From: Ridgeia piscesae
Taxonomy: Eukaryota; Annelida; Polychaeta; Sabellida; Siboglinidae
Direction: 5' to 3'
DNA: 64,000 nucleotides
Assembly (NCBI GenBank): GCA_025642075.2
Contig: JAODUO010000440.1
Span: forward strand, 384,501 to 448,500
The notes beneath the pieces were generated by a model that saw nothing but the letters and a program-made list of their open reading frames with translations, had not been told where the DNA came from and made no database searches. A program made the translations under genes and the position numbers. This document shows, one piece after another, positions 1 through 11,973 of the stretch (position 1 is its first letter; every line of letters starts with the position of its first letter).

Positions 1-543
1 AAGCAATTTCAAAAGGCAGTTATCTTAACTGACTGAAAACATAGCGGGATTCTGGAAATGGGCTAGCATGATCTGTTGACACACTTTCAGATAAATGACA
101 CACCTGTCAAACTTGTTGTTTCAAACATAATATTAACAATGAAAACGAAAGAAACATTTCACACCAACAATTATGATCCATATGCCTTTTATTTTACATT
201 AAAAAGGACACAAAAATGTTGCCATTAAATAACCCAACAATTATCCAGGCAAAGTCTCCACTCGACACTCTGTTTTTACACACATAAAATAAAGGACGCA
301 TGGATGTGTTGCGCAACATCAGTGAGATCACATGCGGCGCCATATCAGAAATGCCTGCATTGTGGGTACTTGGTACTCACAACCTCTAGTGGAAACTAAG
401 TGGGTCTAATCCAGACTACCACTGGGGATTCACTGCCACTCTTCATTCACTTCCCCCCATACAAGGACATGGCCCAGGCAGTAAGGCCTGGCAGCAGCAC
501 TGGCACTTGTTGTGTGTAAGATAAGACAAGACAGCCAACTCAC
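1..543 (-). other. ARL6IP1 intron 4 (partial)
   Basis: Non-coding sequence after exon 4. I looked for the expected C-terminal ARL6IP1 exon (second hydrophobic hairpin and lysine-rich tail) and did not see it here, so it should lie left of the window. No other element was recognised. Confidence 0.6.
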
Positions 544-661
544 AACTTTTGGTTTCTCTTTCTTCATGTTGGTGAGTGTGACACGCAGGTTTAGGATGTG
601 GTTGTAAGCGTTGAGCAGGCGGTTACAGATGTTCTCAAACTGACGCTCCTCAACCACTGTC
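544..661 (-). CDS. ARL6IP1: ARL6IP1 exon 4
   Basis: 118 bp. It completes Trp102, then encodes TVVEERQFENICNRLLNAY through MKKEKPKV, ending in phase 0 before gtgagt. The acceptor is gtgctgtag. A 52-bp tandem array begins within about 12 bp on the intron side of this acceptor. Confidence 0.9.
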
Positions 662-3600
662 CTACAGCACGAGTAGACAGACAGTGTCAGACAGACAGAG
701 CATCGTGACCGACAGTGACAGTCACAATGTGTCAACAGACAGTGTCAGACAGACAGAGCATTTTGACCGACAGTCACAATGTGTCAACAGACCGTGTCAG
801 ACAGACAAAGCATGTGACCGACAGTCACAATGTGTCAACAGACAGTGTCAGACAGACAGAGCATCGTGACCGACAGTCACAATGTGTCAACAGACAGTGT
901 CAGACAGACAGAGCATTGTGACCGACAGTCACAATGTGTCAACAGACAGAGCATTGTGACCGACAGTCACAATGTGTCAACAGACACACAGACAATGTTA
1001 ATGTGTAACTGAATACAATTTATGTTTTTAATGTGATGTTTAAAATGGACAATGAAGTCTTTTGAATCTTGAACCGGTGACAAACAGATGTGTCAACAGA
1101 CACACAGACAATGTTAATGTGTAACTGAATACAATTTATGTTTTTAATGTGATGTTTAAAATGGACAATGAAGTCTTTTGAATCTTGAACCGGTGACAAA
1201 CAGATATAGTAATATTAGTATAGTGACAGAGACATACACAATAACATACACAGTGACAGACAAACAGAAAAAATATAAATATGACATTTCACCAATCTGT
1301 CCTTTTTTGTCACTGAAACATTTTAGCAGCCTCTGTAAATTCAATTGAACAGTCAAACTTCATATACCAATCTATAAATAAAATTAATTATTATTTACAT
1401 AACAAGTTTTTAGTTATCTCATTGCAAGTAAACTGGTTCTGGACTGGCACAGCATTATACCAGGAAGACTGAAATTTGGTTTTTGCTTAGACTTAGTGTG
1501 ATCAGTGTTACACATTACTTCATTTAACCATAATGAACATATAAATTATTCACAGTATTTGCTTAGAACACCAACTAACAACATCATTATTAGTTTCTAA
1601 GACTAGAGTTACCAACAATAAGCAGAGAATACCCATCCCCTGCCAGTACACGTCACAGAATGCTGCTGCCATCCAGATATTTACCATTCCTTCGAGCCTA
1701 AGATGTAGGAACTGACAAGGGGAACGACGAAGTCAACCATCGACACGACAATGCCAATGAGAGAGAAAGTGGTCAGTACAGATGGCTCCAGGTACCAGAT
1801 GATCCTGTCAACAGGCAAGGTTTATTTACTTGCAAAGAATCCACAGACACAGGCTAATGTGATACAACAGTTTACACAATATGTATTACAACACACGTAG
1901 GAAATCTGCTGGGTCTAAAGCGGGACCACGCGCAATAATTAACTCACACCTCAGTGCCAGGGCTGGAGTCAATTCAAAAAGAATTGGAATTGGAGTGGGA
2001 ATTGGAATTGAAAGATTTGGAACAAAATGAATTGAAATAGAAAAAAATTGTATTTGATTGGAATTGAATGTTTTTGAATCGAATTGGAACTGAATAAAAA
2101 GGAATTGTGAATCTGATATTTTAGTGATGATGTGAAGGATATTTTACACACAGTTGGGAGTATTGCTGTGCAGGCAATGGTGTTTAACGAGCAATAAAAG
2201 TTGGACAATGAAGCTGCTGGTCAAACATTACTGAGCAATTAATCAGTGGATAAAACTGATGAATGGGAAGTGAATGAATTAGACTTGTCCTACTGCCTTG
2301 TGTGACTACTTCAAAGGACCATTGAAATTGCCCAGATAACAGTCACACTTTCCCAGTGACACATGCTAAGCTAATAATTATCAGAACTACCCAGGTACCA
2401 GGAGTGAAGCCAGGATATCTCCAGTCTAAAGTGTGACCAGTTAAAGTTCAAAGATTACCAGTGCAAACATAAGCCCAGTGAAGACTGACAACACTTGTAG
2501 ATTATAACCAGAATGTGACAAACCATATAAATGTTATAAAATATATAATTATATTTCACCAAGTCAATACTACCCAGTAGCCACTCAGTGGTTTTTATGA
2601 ATCCGGGACAAAAACCCCTCCGGACAAAACCCCCTCCATACATAACTACATCAGGACCCAAGCTCCTTCCGGACATAAACCCCTCGGACAAAACCCTCTC
2701 ATCATAGACACTAGCCTCAAGAATTATCAAAATAATTACACTTAACTTGGCTTGTATGTATGTGCACATTATATATACAAATGTAACTCTGATTTGCAAA
2801 ATATTTCATGTGGCATCCCACAGGATTCAATACTGGGCCCCAAACTATTTATTCTATATATTTATGATATGTGTAACATATCTAATCTAGTAAAATTCGT
2901 CTTCTGCAGATAATACTAACTTTGTTATGCAAATAGTAATATCGGTAGACTAAATGAAACAATATGTTGTGTACTGGAAAAATTATGCGTATAGTTTGGA
3001 GTAAAAAATAAATTAACTGTGAATGAACATAACCATTTCTCAGACACCAACCGGAATCGGCCACAGCATTCGGTGGAAATAAACAGTCTGATGAATGGAA
3101 CTAGAAGATTGATGTTTGCATTAGAAATAAAAATAAAGTACTTATTCGTTGAATCATTCTTAAGTTTAGTATCACTGATGAGGGGGTTTTGTCCGAGGGG
3201 TTTATGTTCGGAAATGGCTTATGTCTAGAGGGAGTTATGTATGGGGGTATTTTCCAATGGGGTTTTTGTCTGGAGGTTTTTTTTGTCTGCGCACCGGTTT
3301 TTATATGTTCTTCCTAGCTACTCAATCAGTTTGTAACACGTTGCCTGTATTGATGTTTAAACACTGGTTGATGCATTGACATATTTTTGAGTTAATTGTT
3401 TATCTTATTTCTGCATGCTTCATTATGCTACCTGTCAGTGAGTCAAGTCAAACCATTTAAAGTCAGTATTGATTACATTGATGTGCATACATTTCTACTA
3501 TCATCACATATAAGTTTCAGGCAAACAAATCTAGATTTTTTCTACTTTGCTAATTGAAACTGATACTGAAATGTGAGACTGACACTGCCGAGTGGCAACA

Positions 3601-6600
3601 CTTACGCGAACACGAACGTGATGATGCCGATGAGGATGGCCGGGTACTGGGGCTTCTCCCACTCCAGCACCTTGTTGAGGGGAAGCAGGATCTCCCGGTA
3701 CTGCTCCAGATCCCGCTTCACAGCCCTCAGCCCGAACACACCCTACAACAGACACAGTGATACAACTCTCAATCAACACACACCTTACAACAGACAGTGA
3801 TACAACTCTCAACCAACACACACCTTACAACAGACAGTGATACAACTCTCAACCAACACACACCTTACAACAGACAGTGATACAACTCTCAACCAACACA
3901 CCCTACAACAGACAGTGATACAACTCTCAACCAACACACACCTTACAACAGACAGTGATACAACTCTCAACCAACACACACCTTACAACAGACAGTGATA
4001 CAACTCTCAACCAACACACACCTTACAACAGACACAGTGATACAACTCTCAACCAACACACCCTACAACAGACACAGTGATACAACTCTCAACCAACACA
4101 CACCCTACAAAAGACACAGGGATACAACTCTTAACCAACACACACCCTACAACAGACACAGTGATACAACTCTCAACCAACACACACCCTACAACAGACA
4201 CAACTCTCAACCAACACACACCGGGGGGACACCCTACAATAGACGCAGTGATACAGCTCTCAACCAACACATACCCTACAATAGACACAGGGATACAACT
4301 CTCAACCAACACACACCCTACAACAGACACAGTGATACAACTCTCAACCAACACACACCCTACAACAGACAGTGATACAACTCTCAACCAACACACACCC
4401 TACAACAGACACAGTGATACAACTCTCAACCAACACACACCCTACAAAAGACACAGGGATACAACTCTCAACCAACACACACCCTACAACAGACACAGTG
4501 ATACAACTCTCAACCAACACACAGCTTACAACAGACACAGTGATACAACTCTCAACCAACACACACCTTACAACAGACAGTGATACAACTCTCAACCAAC
4601 ACACACCCTTACAACAGACACAGTGATACAACTCTCAACCAACACACACCCGACAAAAGACACAGGGATACAACTCTCAACCAACACACACCCTACAACA
4701 GACACAGTGATACAACTCTCAACCAACACACAGCTTACAACACACACAGTGATACAACTCTCAACCAACACACACCTTACAACAGACACAGTGATACAAC
4801 TCTCAACCAGCACACACTCTACAACAGACACAGTGATACAACCATGTAACACCTCACATGAGTCCACATTCACATATGGCATTTGAACAGTTATTACATT
4901 AATTAATACTGTTTGATCGATAGGTTAAAAGGACCAACTGTGTTTTGTCATCTTCAAGGGAGTGGATTAATTATAGATACAGTATGCCACAAACTTAGTA
5001 TCATGTATGTGTCACTAGGTGAGTGTGTGTTTGTGCAGTTGTGCACAAGTCGTGCAAATAATCAATAAACACTACATTTTATAAATGAACTAAGCATGTA
5101 TGGTATTATAATGTATGAAGAAGAAGAATCTTACTTGCAGTGTTATAGTAGATATGGTGATAGATGTTTTAGTGTACATAATCGTGAAATATCTTTTTAT
5201 CATTGTCCTGTCTTTTGTTACATGCCTACTAAAAATAGATTAATGTGATACCTGAAAATAGGGAAAATTACTTTTCAACTAATACCCTATTTGCCCTAAT
5301 TGAAACAATTTAAAAAAAAGACATGTTTGTTTACCTGAGTGTGGAACTGACCATTACACAAACTGTACACAAAAATTCTTGTTCTTAGACCGGGACAACA
5401 GTCATTATTCAGGTTTGGGCAGTCTTGTGTTATCTGAACTTATCTTACTCTCAGACCCAATATCAGTGAAGACATACTTGCACGGTTCCACCAATGGGAA
5501 TAATCCAAATGCAACTACCATTACAACACATTACAACTACAACAATCAGGCAGGAGCACCAACTACTGGCCAGTGATACAAAGAGTATCAAATAGTTCCC
5601 CTGGCTGGTGGGTTAATCTGTATTCATTGGTGTAAACAAGTGGGAATTGAAGCCCCTTGGACCAGCCACTAGAGTATTAGAGTTTATCACCACATGGGAC
5701 AAGTCTCATAATCACTGATACAGCTGCACTGTGTGTCAGAAATCTTCCCTGTGGTCAGTGTTGTAGCACTTGCAGAGTTTGCTTATTTAAAAATAGATAT
5801 ATATATATGATATCCCATTCAAAAATCTAATTAACAGATTATATAACTTAAAACCCTAAGCTATAAATAAATGGTGTATGCTAATTAATTTCTAAGTGTT
5901 CCTTCAGCTTTATACATGTACAGTCAAAGAATCCACCACAACAAAGACAACAATAGTCAGAAGAAACAGTTGAAGTCGTGCACATGTTGCAGTACCAGTC
6001 TTTAGACCGGCTGAAAGTGTCTGCCTGGACACCAAACAACACTAAATGTGCAACAGATACATGTACAGGTGAAAAGGTTAAATACATATGCCAGTCACTG
6101 GCAGTAAAAACGAGCTGTAGTCGACAAGCAACAGACAGGAAGAGGATCCATACAACGGTTGCAACCTCTGGGCACCTGTGGGGGCAGAAGGTGATAGAAG
6201 TAATGTAGGACTGTGGATACGTTCCCTACCTAGTGCCTACCATAGTGCCAGGGTCTTCCCACTGGGCAACGTGTAGCATCTGGAGTTCTGGACAACATGT
6301 ATAATATTTTATTGATGCCATACCTGGTTACTACCAAGGAGATATTGATAGTGGCGATAGAAGCTTAACTCTAGTCATGTTTAATCATCAATATTTGTCT
6401 GAGATAAGGGGCCAGTACCTCACTGCCCATGCATGCCTACTAGACGGAGCTCCTGCTGTGCCACATTTAGCTTTATATACAGACAGGGACGTTTTGTCTT
6501 GGACAGATAAATATTTTAGTAGATGGCTATCTAGAGCAACAAACACTTAAATTATATTATTTGCCCTGCGTACATTTAAACTGGATTGTGTGTATGTGTG

Positions 6601-9282
6601 TACGAATATACTTATCTTGGTGCCAAATATGCCATGCATTGATTATGATATCATTAGCTGCATTGCAAAAGCGAATGAAGCAGAAAGAAAATATAATAAT
6701 ACTGAAGATAACACATGAAAGCACACAGAAGTACACTTATTTTAATGCGGTCTTTAAAAACACTAATAATTAAATTATTAAAATAAATACGGTAATAAAA
6801 TAAAAATTTTTTAACAAAATACAAGTAAATAAATGTTATCAATAATATGATGTGCCAACATAAGAAGTACTCTACTAAAATATATTCTCAACATGATATT
6901 ACACAGTAAGATTATAAAGTTACAAAAATAATATTGAGATGCAGTATTAAGACAACAAGATTGTGTTCCTAATCCACCAGTCTCCCATTAACCATTATAA
7001 TATAAAAAGGTCACTGGTGCACATAATATCATCAAAGTTCCATCATCCAGTTCATCACCACGGGTAGTAAAATACTGTATTTAAATCATTAACCTCTTTT
7101 ACAGACAGCATATAGTCCTATAATATTATCAGGGGATTATTTACAGCCCAACACGGCAAAAGTTTTACAATCACCACATGAACAACTTTAACTTGTCAAA
7201 TGTTGTAAGATTTGTACCAGAAGAGGAGATCCAATAAAATAAAATAAGGAAACTGTGAATCACTAGGCAATGCTGCTGATGCAGTAACTTAACAATTTTG
7301 GGTGTAAACAGCACAGCAGTACACTGTAAGTCAACAGCAGTACGCTATGGCCATTCACAGGTGCTGGAAATAGTGTGAATTCATTAGGAGTGGCCATGGT
7401 AACAGCTGACAGAGTGCCTGGTTGGAATGAGTGCCCTTGGGATTGGGCTGTAAATAATCCCCTGGCCGCCTGAGTGACTCTGGGAGCAGGAGACAGGAAG
7501 GTCAGAAGGATGTGATTGCATAAGTGCAGTTGCTTATCTCAACGTGTATATGGATAAACTGCCACTCACAGCCTACGTCACTATAACATCATAAGTCTGG
7601 GTCAAGCTGTTAGGTACATGACTACACGCTCCTCTCATAACTCATAAACGTATGCTTAGACAAGAGCGATGCAAATTTCTAGCAGCTACAACTTAAATGA
7701 ATTATTGACATCATTAAACTAATTACAATTCTCAAAATTGGACTATAGTGAAGAAGAGAAACTAGTAGCTCAGTTTACAATGTTGTTATGATTAAGCTTC
7801 TTTGTACTGTTGCTATCAGCACCAGGTTACTATATCACATCTAGACATTTGCACTAGGGGCTGCTGAAGCGACTCATTGAAACTGTAATAATCTCTGAGA
7901 GACTTGGAGTGACAGTAGACAATACACAGACAGCTGTTGCATTACTGTGCTCAACTGTAGACACAGTATGCATTTATAATAACATACCACAGAGAAAATA
8001 TCTTAACATATCAATTATCAAATAATAACAATTTCACTAGATTGGTAAATATGGTATGTTGTGCATACTGAGTGCCACACTCTGATGAAATGTATGCTGT
8101 AATACAGGTTCTACATTTACCAAGTGTGTATTGGATATGCAACATCTCTAACTTCTTTATGAAAAAATTCACATGATTTTGATTGGGCACTATTGCACCA
8201 ATAACCAAAATATATTTTATTAAATATTAATCTTAAACATAATAATAGTTGTAGCAGTTTATAACATTTCCACCAACAACAAGCGGAAGAATCTGTGTGT
8301 TACAGGTCAAAGGTGAACCATAAAGGAGCCTGAAAGGTGCACACAAAGCCAGTGGTCATTGGGATTATATATACAAGTAGTATTGACCCAGATTGTGAAA
8401 TTGACACAGCTCACACACAAACATTAACTAAGCAACCTCACTAGCAGTTGAGACAATAGTTCAAGTCATGTGACTAGTGACGCTGTACGTAATGATGACC
8501 TGACCATGTATACACAGCTGGTAGCTAATATTTGTAACTGAAAAGACTTTTGTTTATGGGTCTAACGAATCAATAAAAAGGAGTAATATTATCAGAAATT
8601 GTTAGGACTAGATTTTGTATGATGTTATTGTTAAACAAGTTCCTTCATAATGTATTCTGTAATTACGAATCATGGACTGTTGAAGCTAGAGTAACATAGC
8701 TTTATGTAGAGACCTATCCACCTGTCATTTGGACGGGTAAAAATGAATATGGACGGGTAGAAATATGGGTGGACGGGTAGAAAAATGAAGGAGCAAAAAA
8801 AGGTCATCCAAAACCATAGATATTGTTAGTTATACCTTGAATGTGAGTGAAAATGGTGTCACATGTGTGTTTGTACTCCATTTCAGGTCATCAGACACAT
8901 TTAAAAGTTTGTAAACTGGCTTAACAGTTAACATCCATGTGTCCACCAAAACATGTGTGACTGGCAATCATTTTATCCTGCATAAAGCCTTGTATTTAAG
9001 TGAATATGACATGATGGCATGTGAACTTTTTGAAACCTCTAACTATAAATTTATTAAACTTATTAAGTGTAGAGTTGTATTGCATTGCACACCTTGTACA
9101 CTGCCGTCTTACAAACAAACTATGTTAAAAATTAAATAAATGTATTCTACAAAGCATGAACAGAAACATAGATGTCCTTTATCAGAGAACTTAAGAATTG
9201 CATTTTACATCAAACTGTCAGTCTGTCATTAACTTGTGAAAAATGTAGAGCTGTATTTTGGCTTTAGCCTTACTTACTTGTG

Positions 9283-9336
<54 letters not shown>

Positions 9337-9913
9337 CATTTATACAAAAGCCTAGAGCTATTAATATATAGTTATACTGTACTGTTCAATTTTATACATC
9401 ACTATGACAATACTGCCTGACATATGTTGACATTTTTTTATTTCCTTGCGTTTTGTCAAACGCGGCATAACATTTCAAATAATTTGGTAAACTTGCACAG
9501 CAGTGAGTGGTCGTGTATTAATTGCGAACTATAATGTTTTAATCACATAACAAGTAACCCCTACGGTATTTCACATTCTCGGCCAACTGTCAAATGCCAC
9601 TGGTCCTACTCAATTGTATGGCCTTACTCTACACCTTCGTATGTTCGTGATATCATACATCGCCATCGGCCTTCGTTTCGGGCTTGGAAGATCTGAGAGT
9701 GACGGGAAACCGAGATTGGGAGAGCGAGTGTTGCATTGCTCAGCATTACTATGCTACCATTTAAATATCACATCTTATAGGTTACAGACTTCAATAGTTT
9801 TAACAGTACTTTTAGCAATCTCTGTATAATATAACTTATATAAGTAGTAATGTCAAAAACGTTACCTGTTCCTCTTCAGTGCGAGCTCTGCTCATGTCAT
9901 CCATTTCCGCCAT
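544..9913 (-). CDS. ARL6IP1: ARL6IP1 (ARMER), ER membrane-shaping hairpin protein, 3' end missing
   Basis: This gene encodes the ADP-ribosylation-factor-like 6 interacting protein 1, an endoplasmic-reticulum membrane protein with reticulon-like hairpins that shapes tubules and is anti-apoptotic in vertebrates. Four coding exons join in frame: 9913-9866, 3742-3606, 1804-1685 and 661-544, giving 141 codons. All introns have gt donors and ag acceptors, and the split codons at residues 62 (GC|G) and 102 (TG|G) join correctly. The start is MAEMDDMSRA. A region starting LEQYREILLPLNKVLEWEK leads into the first hydrophobic stretch (PAILIGIITFVF, residues ~50-62). IIWYLEPS and a second hydrophobic stretch (~75-97) follow, ending LGSKEW. 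Then come the cytosolic FENICNRLLNAY and MKKEKPKV segments, which line up with vertebrate ARL6IP1. The last ~60 residues, with the second hairpin, should lie left of position 1. Identification is by family memory and is strong over the whole visible length. Confidence 0.93.
674..1011. repeat. 52-bp tandem array beside ARL6IP1 exon 4 acceptor
   Basis: About six imperfect copies of a 52-bp unit built from gacagtgtcagacagac and gaccgacagtcacaatgtg blocks. The array begins about 12 bp upstream (in the transcript) of the exon 4 acceptor and occupies the place of the polypyrimidine tract and branch point. Unlike other arrays here it does not visibly contain exon sequence. Confidence 0.9.
972..1203. 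repeat. 116-bp tandem duplication
   Basis: Positions 972-1087 and 1088-1203 are two near-identical direct copies with an offset of exactly 116 bp. Both begin atgtgtcaacagacacacag and end gaaccggtgacaaacag. The high identity implies a recent duplication at the edge of the 52-bp array. Confidence 0.92.
1204..1684 (-). other. ARL6IP1 intron 3, remainder
   Basis: Plain AT-rich intron. I see no coding segment or mobile element between the 116-bp duplication and exon 3. Confidence 0.6.
1685..1804 (-). CDS. ARL6IP1: ARL6IP1 exon 3
   Basis: 120 bp. It completes codon 62 as Ala and reads IIWYLEPSVL, then a hydrophobic segment, then LGSKEW; codon 102 is split TG|G. The acceptor is ttgacag and the donor gtaaat. 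It matches the family stretch between the two arms of the first hairpin. Confidence 0.93.
1968..2110. repeat. Degenerate GGAATT/GAATTG-rich tract
   Basis: A purine-rich low-complexity run built from ggaattg and aattgaa words, imperfect and without a fixed long period. It lies in ARL6IP1 intron 2. Confidence 0.75.
2590..3300. mobile_element. Inverted repeats flanking a reverse-transcriptase remnant
   Basis: The left arm (about 2598-2712) carries gggacaaaaacccctccgg, ggacataaacccctcgg and ggacaaaaccctctcatcat. The reverse complement of that block recurs at about 3174-3290 with moderate divergence. The arms enclose roughly 460 bp that includes the decayed reverse-transcriptase segment at 2812-3000. 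The arrangement looks like a foldback or inverted-repeat element that captured, or was interrupted by, a LINE fragment. No target-site duplication could be assigned. Confidence 0.6.
2812..3000 (+). pseudogene. Decayed non-LTR reverse-transcriptase fragment
   Basis: The plus strand from about 2813 reads GIPQDSILGPKLFILYIYD and then MCNISNLVKFVF. This corresponds to the conserved LINE palm segment G(V/I)PQGS(I/V)LGPxLFxxYIND...FADDT. After FVF a frameshift gives ADNTNF, the degenerate position of the catalytic FADDT motif, and stops follow. It is a dead remnant of a non-LTR retrotransposon, probably of a Jockey/CR1-like group. The family is recognised from the motif only. Confidence 0.75.
3606..3742 (-). 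CDS. ARL6IP1: ARL6IP1 exon 2
   Basis: 137 bp, entered at phase 0 (GGT GTG TTC) and left after GC of codon 62; the donor is gtaagt. It encodes the amphipathic KRDLEQYREILLPLNKVLEW segment and the first hydrophobic stretch. Its acceptor (ctgttgtag) and first bases are the template of the 42-bp array that starts immediately upstream in the intron. Confidence 0.93.
3733..4850. repeat. 42-bp minisatellite copying the ARL6IP1 exon 2 acceptor
   Basis: About 26 copies of a 42-bp unit (40-bp and 28-bp variants occur). In transcript orientation each contains ctgttgtag followed by ggtgtgtgt. The real junction at 3743/3742 reads ctgttgtag then ggtgtgttcggg, so every unit repeats the acceptor and roughly the first eight exon bases. 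The array starts at the exon edge with no gap. Because 42 is divisible by three, 14-residue repeat frames are open on both strands; these are not proteins. Confidence 0.93.
4851..8690 (-). other. ARL6IP1 intron 1, main body
   Basis: About 3.8 kb of AT-rich intron. Short open frames such as those near 5379-5576 and 5978-6208 have no recognisable domain, no splice-consistent context and no codon signal. I see nothing supportable as a gene or a named mobile element here. Confidence 0.5.
8697..8893 (+). repeat. Dispersed repeat, copy 1 (ggacgggta family)
   Basis: About 200 bp starting near tagagacctatccacctgtc, containing several ggacgggta words, then ccaaaaccatagatattgt, and ending near tttcaggtcat. 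A diverged copy lies on the opposite strand at 38080-38280 with the same order of blocks, so this is an interspersed repeat family. No coding capacity or terminal structure is visible. Confidence 0.75.
9282..9335. repeat. (AT)n microsatellite
   Basis: About 54 bp of uninterrupted AT dinucleotide in ARL6IP1 intron 1. The rest of 8894-9865 holds no recognised feature. Confidence 0.95.
9866..9913 (-). CDS. ARL6IP1: ARL6IP1 exon 1 (start codon)
   Basis: Sixteen codons from ATG at 9913 to CAG at 9866, followed by the donor gtaacg, phase 0. The start reads MAEMDDMSRARTEEEQ, short and acidic like the family N-terminus. The ATG is followed by GCG, a good initiation context, and lies next to the divergent UBE2S promoter. 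Confidence 0.88.
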
Positions 9914-10222
9914 TTTGAAAACCTACTCACGAAATCCACTTCTCGTGTTTACACGAAAATATAGAAAGAAATATTAGCGGCATCACATTAGCAGATTTTT
10001 CCCCTAATTATTTTCAAAATGTTTACATAAAAAGCCTAGAATAATTTCATAGTCACTGGTTGTTTATGTAAATAACCTTGCATTTAATATGTCTGGGCCC
10101 TGATTGGCCAATTTGGAATTTATTTGTATTTTGGTTGAACAGGGAGTATGAGCAGTTTCTTAATTTCGTGATTTATCCTAGGTAGCTAAAATTACAATTC
10201 AAAAATTCAGCCAAAACACACC
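9914..10222. promoter_or_regulatory. Bidirectional promoter between ARL6IP1 and UBE2S
   Basis: The two start codons are 309 bp apart and face away from each other, so one short region must drive both genes. It contains ATTGGCCAAT at 10103-10112, a perfect palindrome that presents a CCAAT box (NF-Y site) on both strands. No TATA box sits at a consistent spacing. UBE2S is a cell-cycle gene in other animals and CCAAT boxes are typical of such promoters; the regulatory role here is inferred. Confidence 0.7.
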
Positions 10223-10231
10223 ATGTCATCC
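10223..10231 (+). CDS. UBE2S: UBE2S exon 1 (9-nt coding exon)
   Basis: ATG TCA TCC followed by gtaagt. Only three codons precede the intron; the next exon continues SNVENF in phase 0, giving MSSSNVENF, which parallels the family N-terminus MNSNVEN. The start is placed here because no ATG exists in the right place in exon 2. Confidence 0.85.
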
Positions 10232-11938
10232 GTAAGTATTGACATACTTTGTGTCTGAATAGGAAAGCAATCAAGCTATTCGTATTGCTAAAATGTCATA
10301 TTGAAACGCGCACTGAACAGTTTGAGCAGTTTCAGTTTTCAGTGATGTGATAAGTTAACCGGGACCCTTTTCAAACTTAGCCCTGTTTGAAAGAAGTCAA
10401 TATTATGTTAGCAAACAGTTCTTGCTGTTTCAAATACGTATTCTACATTGCCACTTGTTTCTGGTCCAATCCAGCTAGCAGCGTAAACCTAAATTGAATG
10501 TGTCTCATTCATGCATCAACTCGATATCGAGTATGGCCAAACTACATGACTGAGTAACAAGTTTCTACTTGTACAAATAACAAATTAAGTATTTTTTTCT
10601 CATAATATGTTGTTCAAACATCAGCCTTTTAATAATTGCATATACTTACGTTGATTAATGTATAATATAGTTAATCTATTGTAGATGAAAATGCAAAACA
10701 AAAATACTTTTATTGAAATCACGGTAATGGGCCTACGGAATACAGATTCAACAATTTTTTGGCTAATACACAACTGATGCCATCTCATAATTCATTTCAC
10801 AGAAGAAAGTGGAGAACACTCAATTGTATGTGTAATGCTATGAAAAAAACATATTTTATTGCTAATATATTTGTGTCATTCCATTTGTTTACAGAGTAAT
10901 GTTGAAAATTTCTCACCACAAATTATCCGACATCTGGCAAAGGAGATGTCGGAATTGCAGAAGAACCCACCAGAAGGCGTTAAGGTGTTCATTAATGATG
11001 AAGATATTACCGACGTTCAGGCCAGCATAGAGGGCCCAGGTAATTATACTGTTCAGCTATTCAGTGAAATACCGGTAACTGAAATTGTGTATACAACTTC
11101 TTCCATTAATTAAATGACCTCGGTCAACTTTCTGACCATTATTGTCATTGGTTTTTAGAGTTGTCCTTCTCTTCATTGGTTTTAGTGTTGTCCTTCTTTA
11201 GAATTAGTGAGTCCACTACAGGTTACACATTTACCCCCTGACAGAAGGAACCACCGGTTTTTAGTGTGTCTCTTCTGAAAGACACAGCCAAATGTACTTA
11301 CTTACTTTTACCTGTTTGCTCGCTGGGAGCATAGGCCATCGACCAAGGAACACCACCGTTTTCTGTCCGTGGCCATCCTGGTGTATCCAATCTCCTTTGT
11401 TTCTTTTTCGTGTTTCGTGGCCTACTTCTTCGTCTCTTCCCTGGGGGGTTCCATGTGATACTTGACGGGTGATGGTTTCTTGTGGTTTCCTGAGTCTATG
11501 TCCTATCCACTTCCATTTTCTCTTCTTTATTTTATTTTCTATGGGTAGTTGCAGAGTGTAGTGTTGGATATCTTGTCTGTCCACTTCACAGCCAAATGTG
11601 GGGTTATGAAATTGCCTAAGTTTCGAAATGGCAGCACTATCCCCTCGATTGACAGTCCGGTGCTCTATCATGCAACTATACATATATGTATAATGAATTG
11701 TGTATATTTCACTACATGCATGCAGTAATACTATTTTTATATTTCCTTTCTCACAGTCACCACATTGGTGTATATAATTATGATCATTTATGGTTTTCAT
11801 AATTAAATATAAATATTCTTATAGCTTATAATCTACATGTCTGCAGTACAATGTATGTGTGTGTGTGTATGTGTGTGTGCGTGCATGTGTGTGTATGTAT
11901 ATATATATATAATTAGGTACTATACATGTATATATGCG

Positions 11939-11973
<35 letters not shown>

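Noticed and set aside
674..4850. CRISPR array.
   Set aside because: The repeats are contiguous without unique spacers and the genome is eukaryotic.
3531..4886. Repeat frames (MIQLSTNTHPTTDT and reverse) that look like threonine-rich mucins.
   Set aside because: Intronic 42-bp satellite in ARL6IP1; both strands are open because the unit is a multiple of three.
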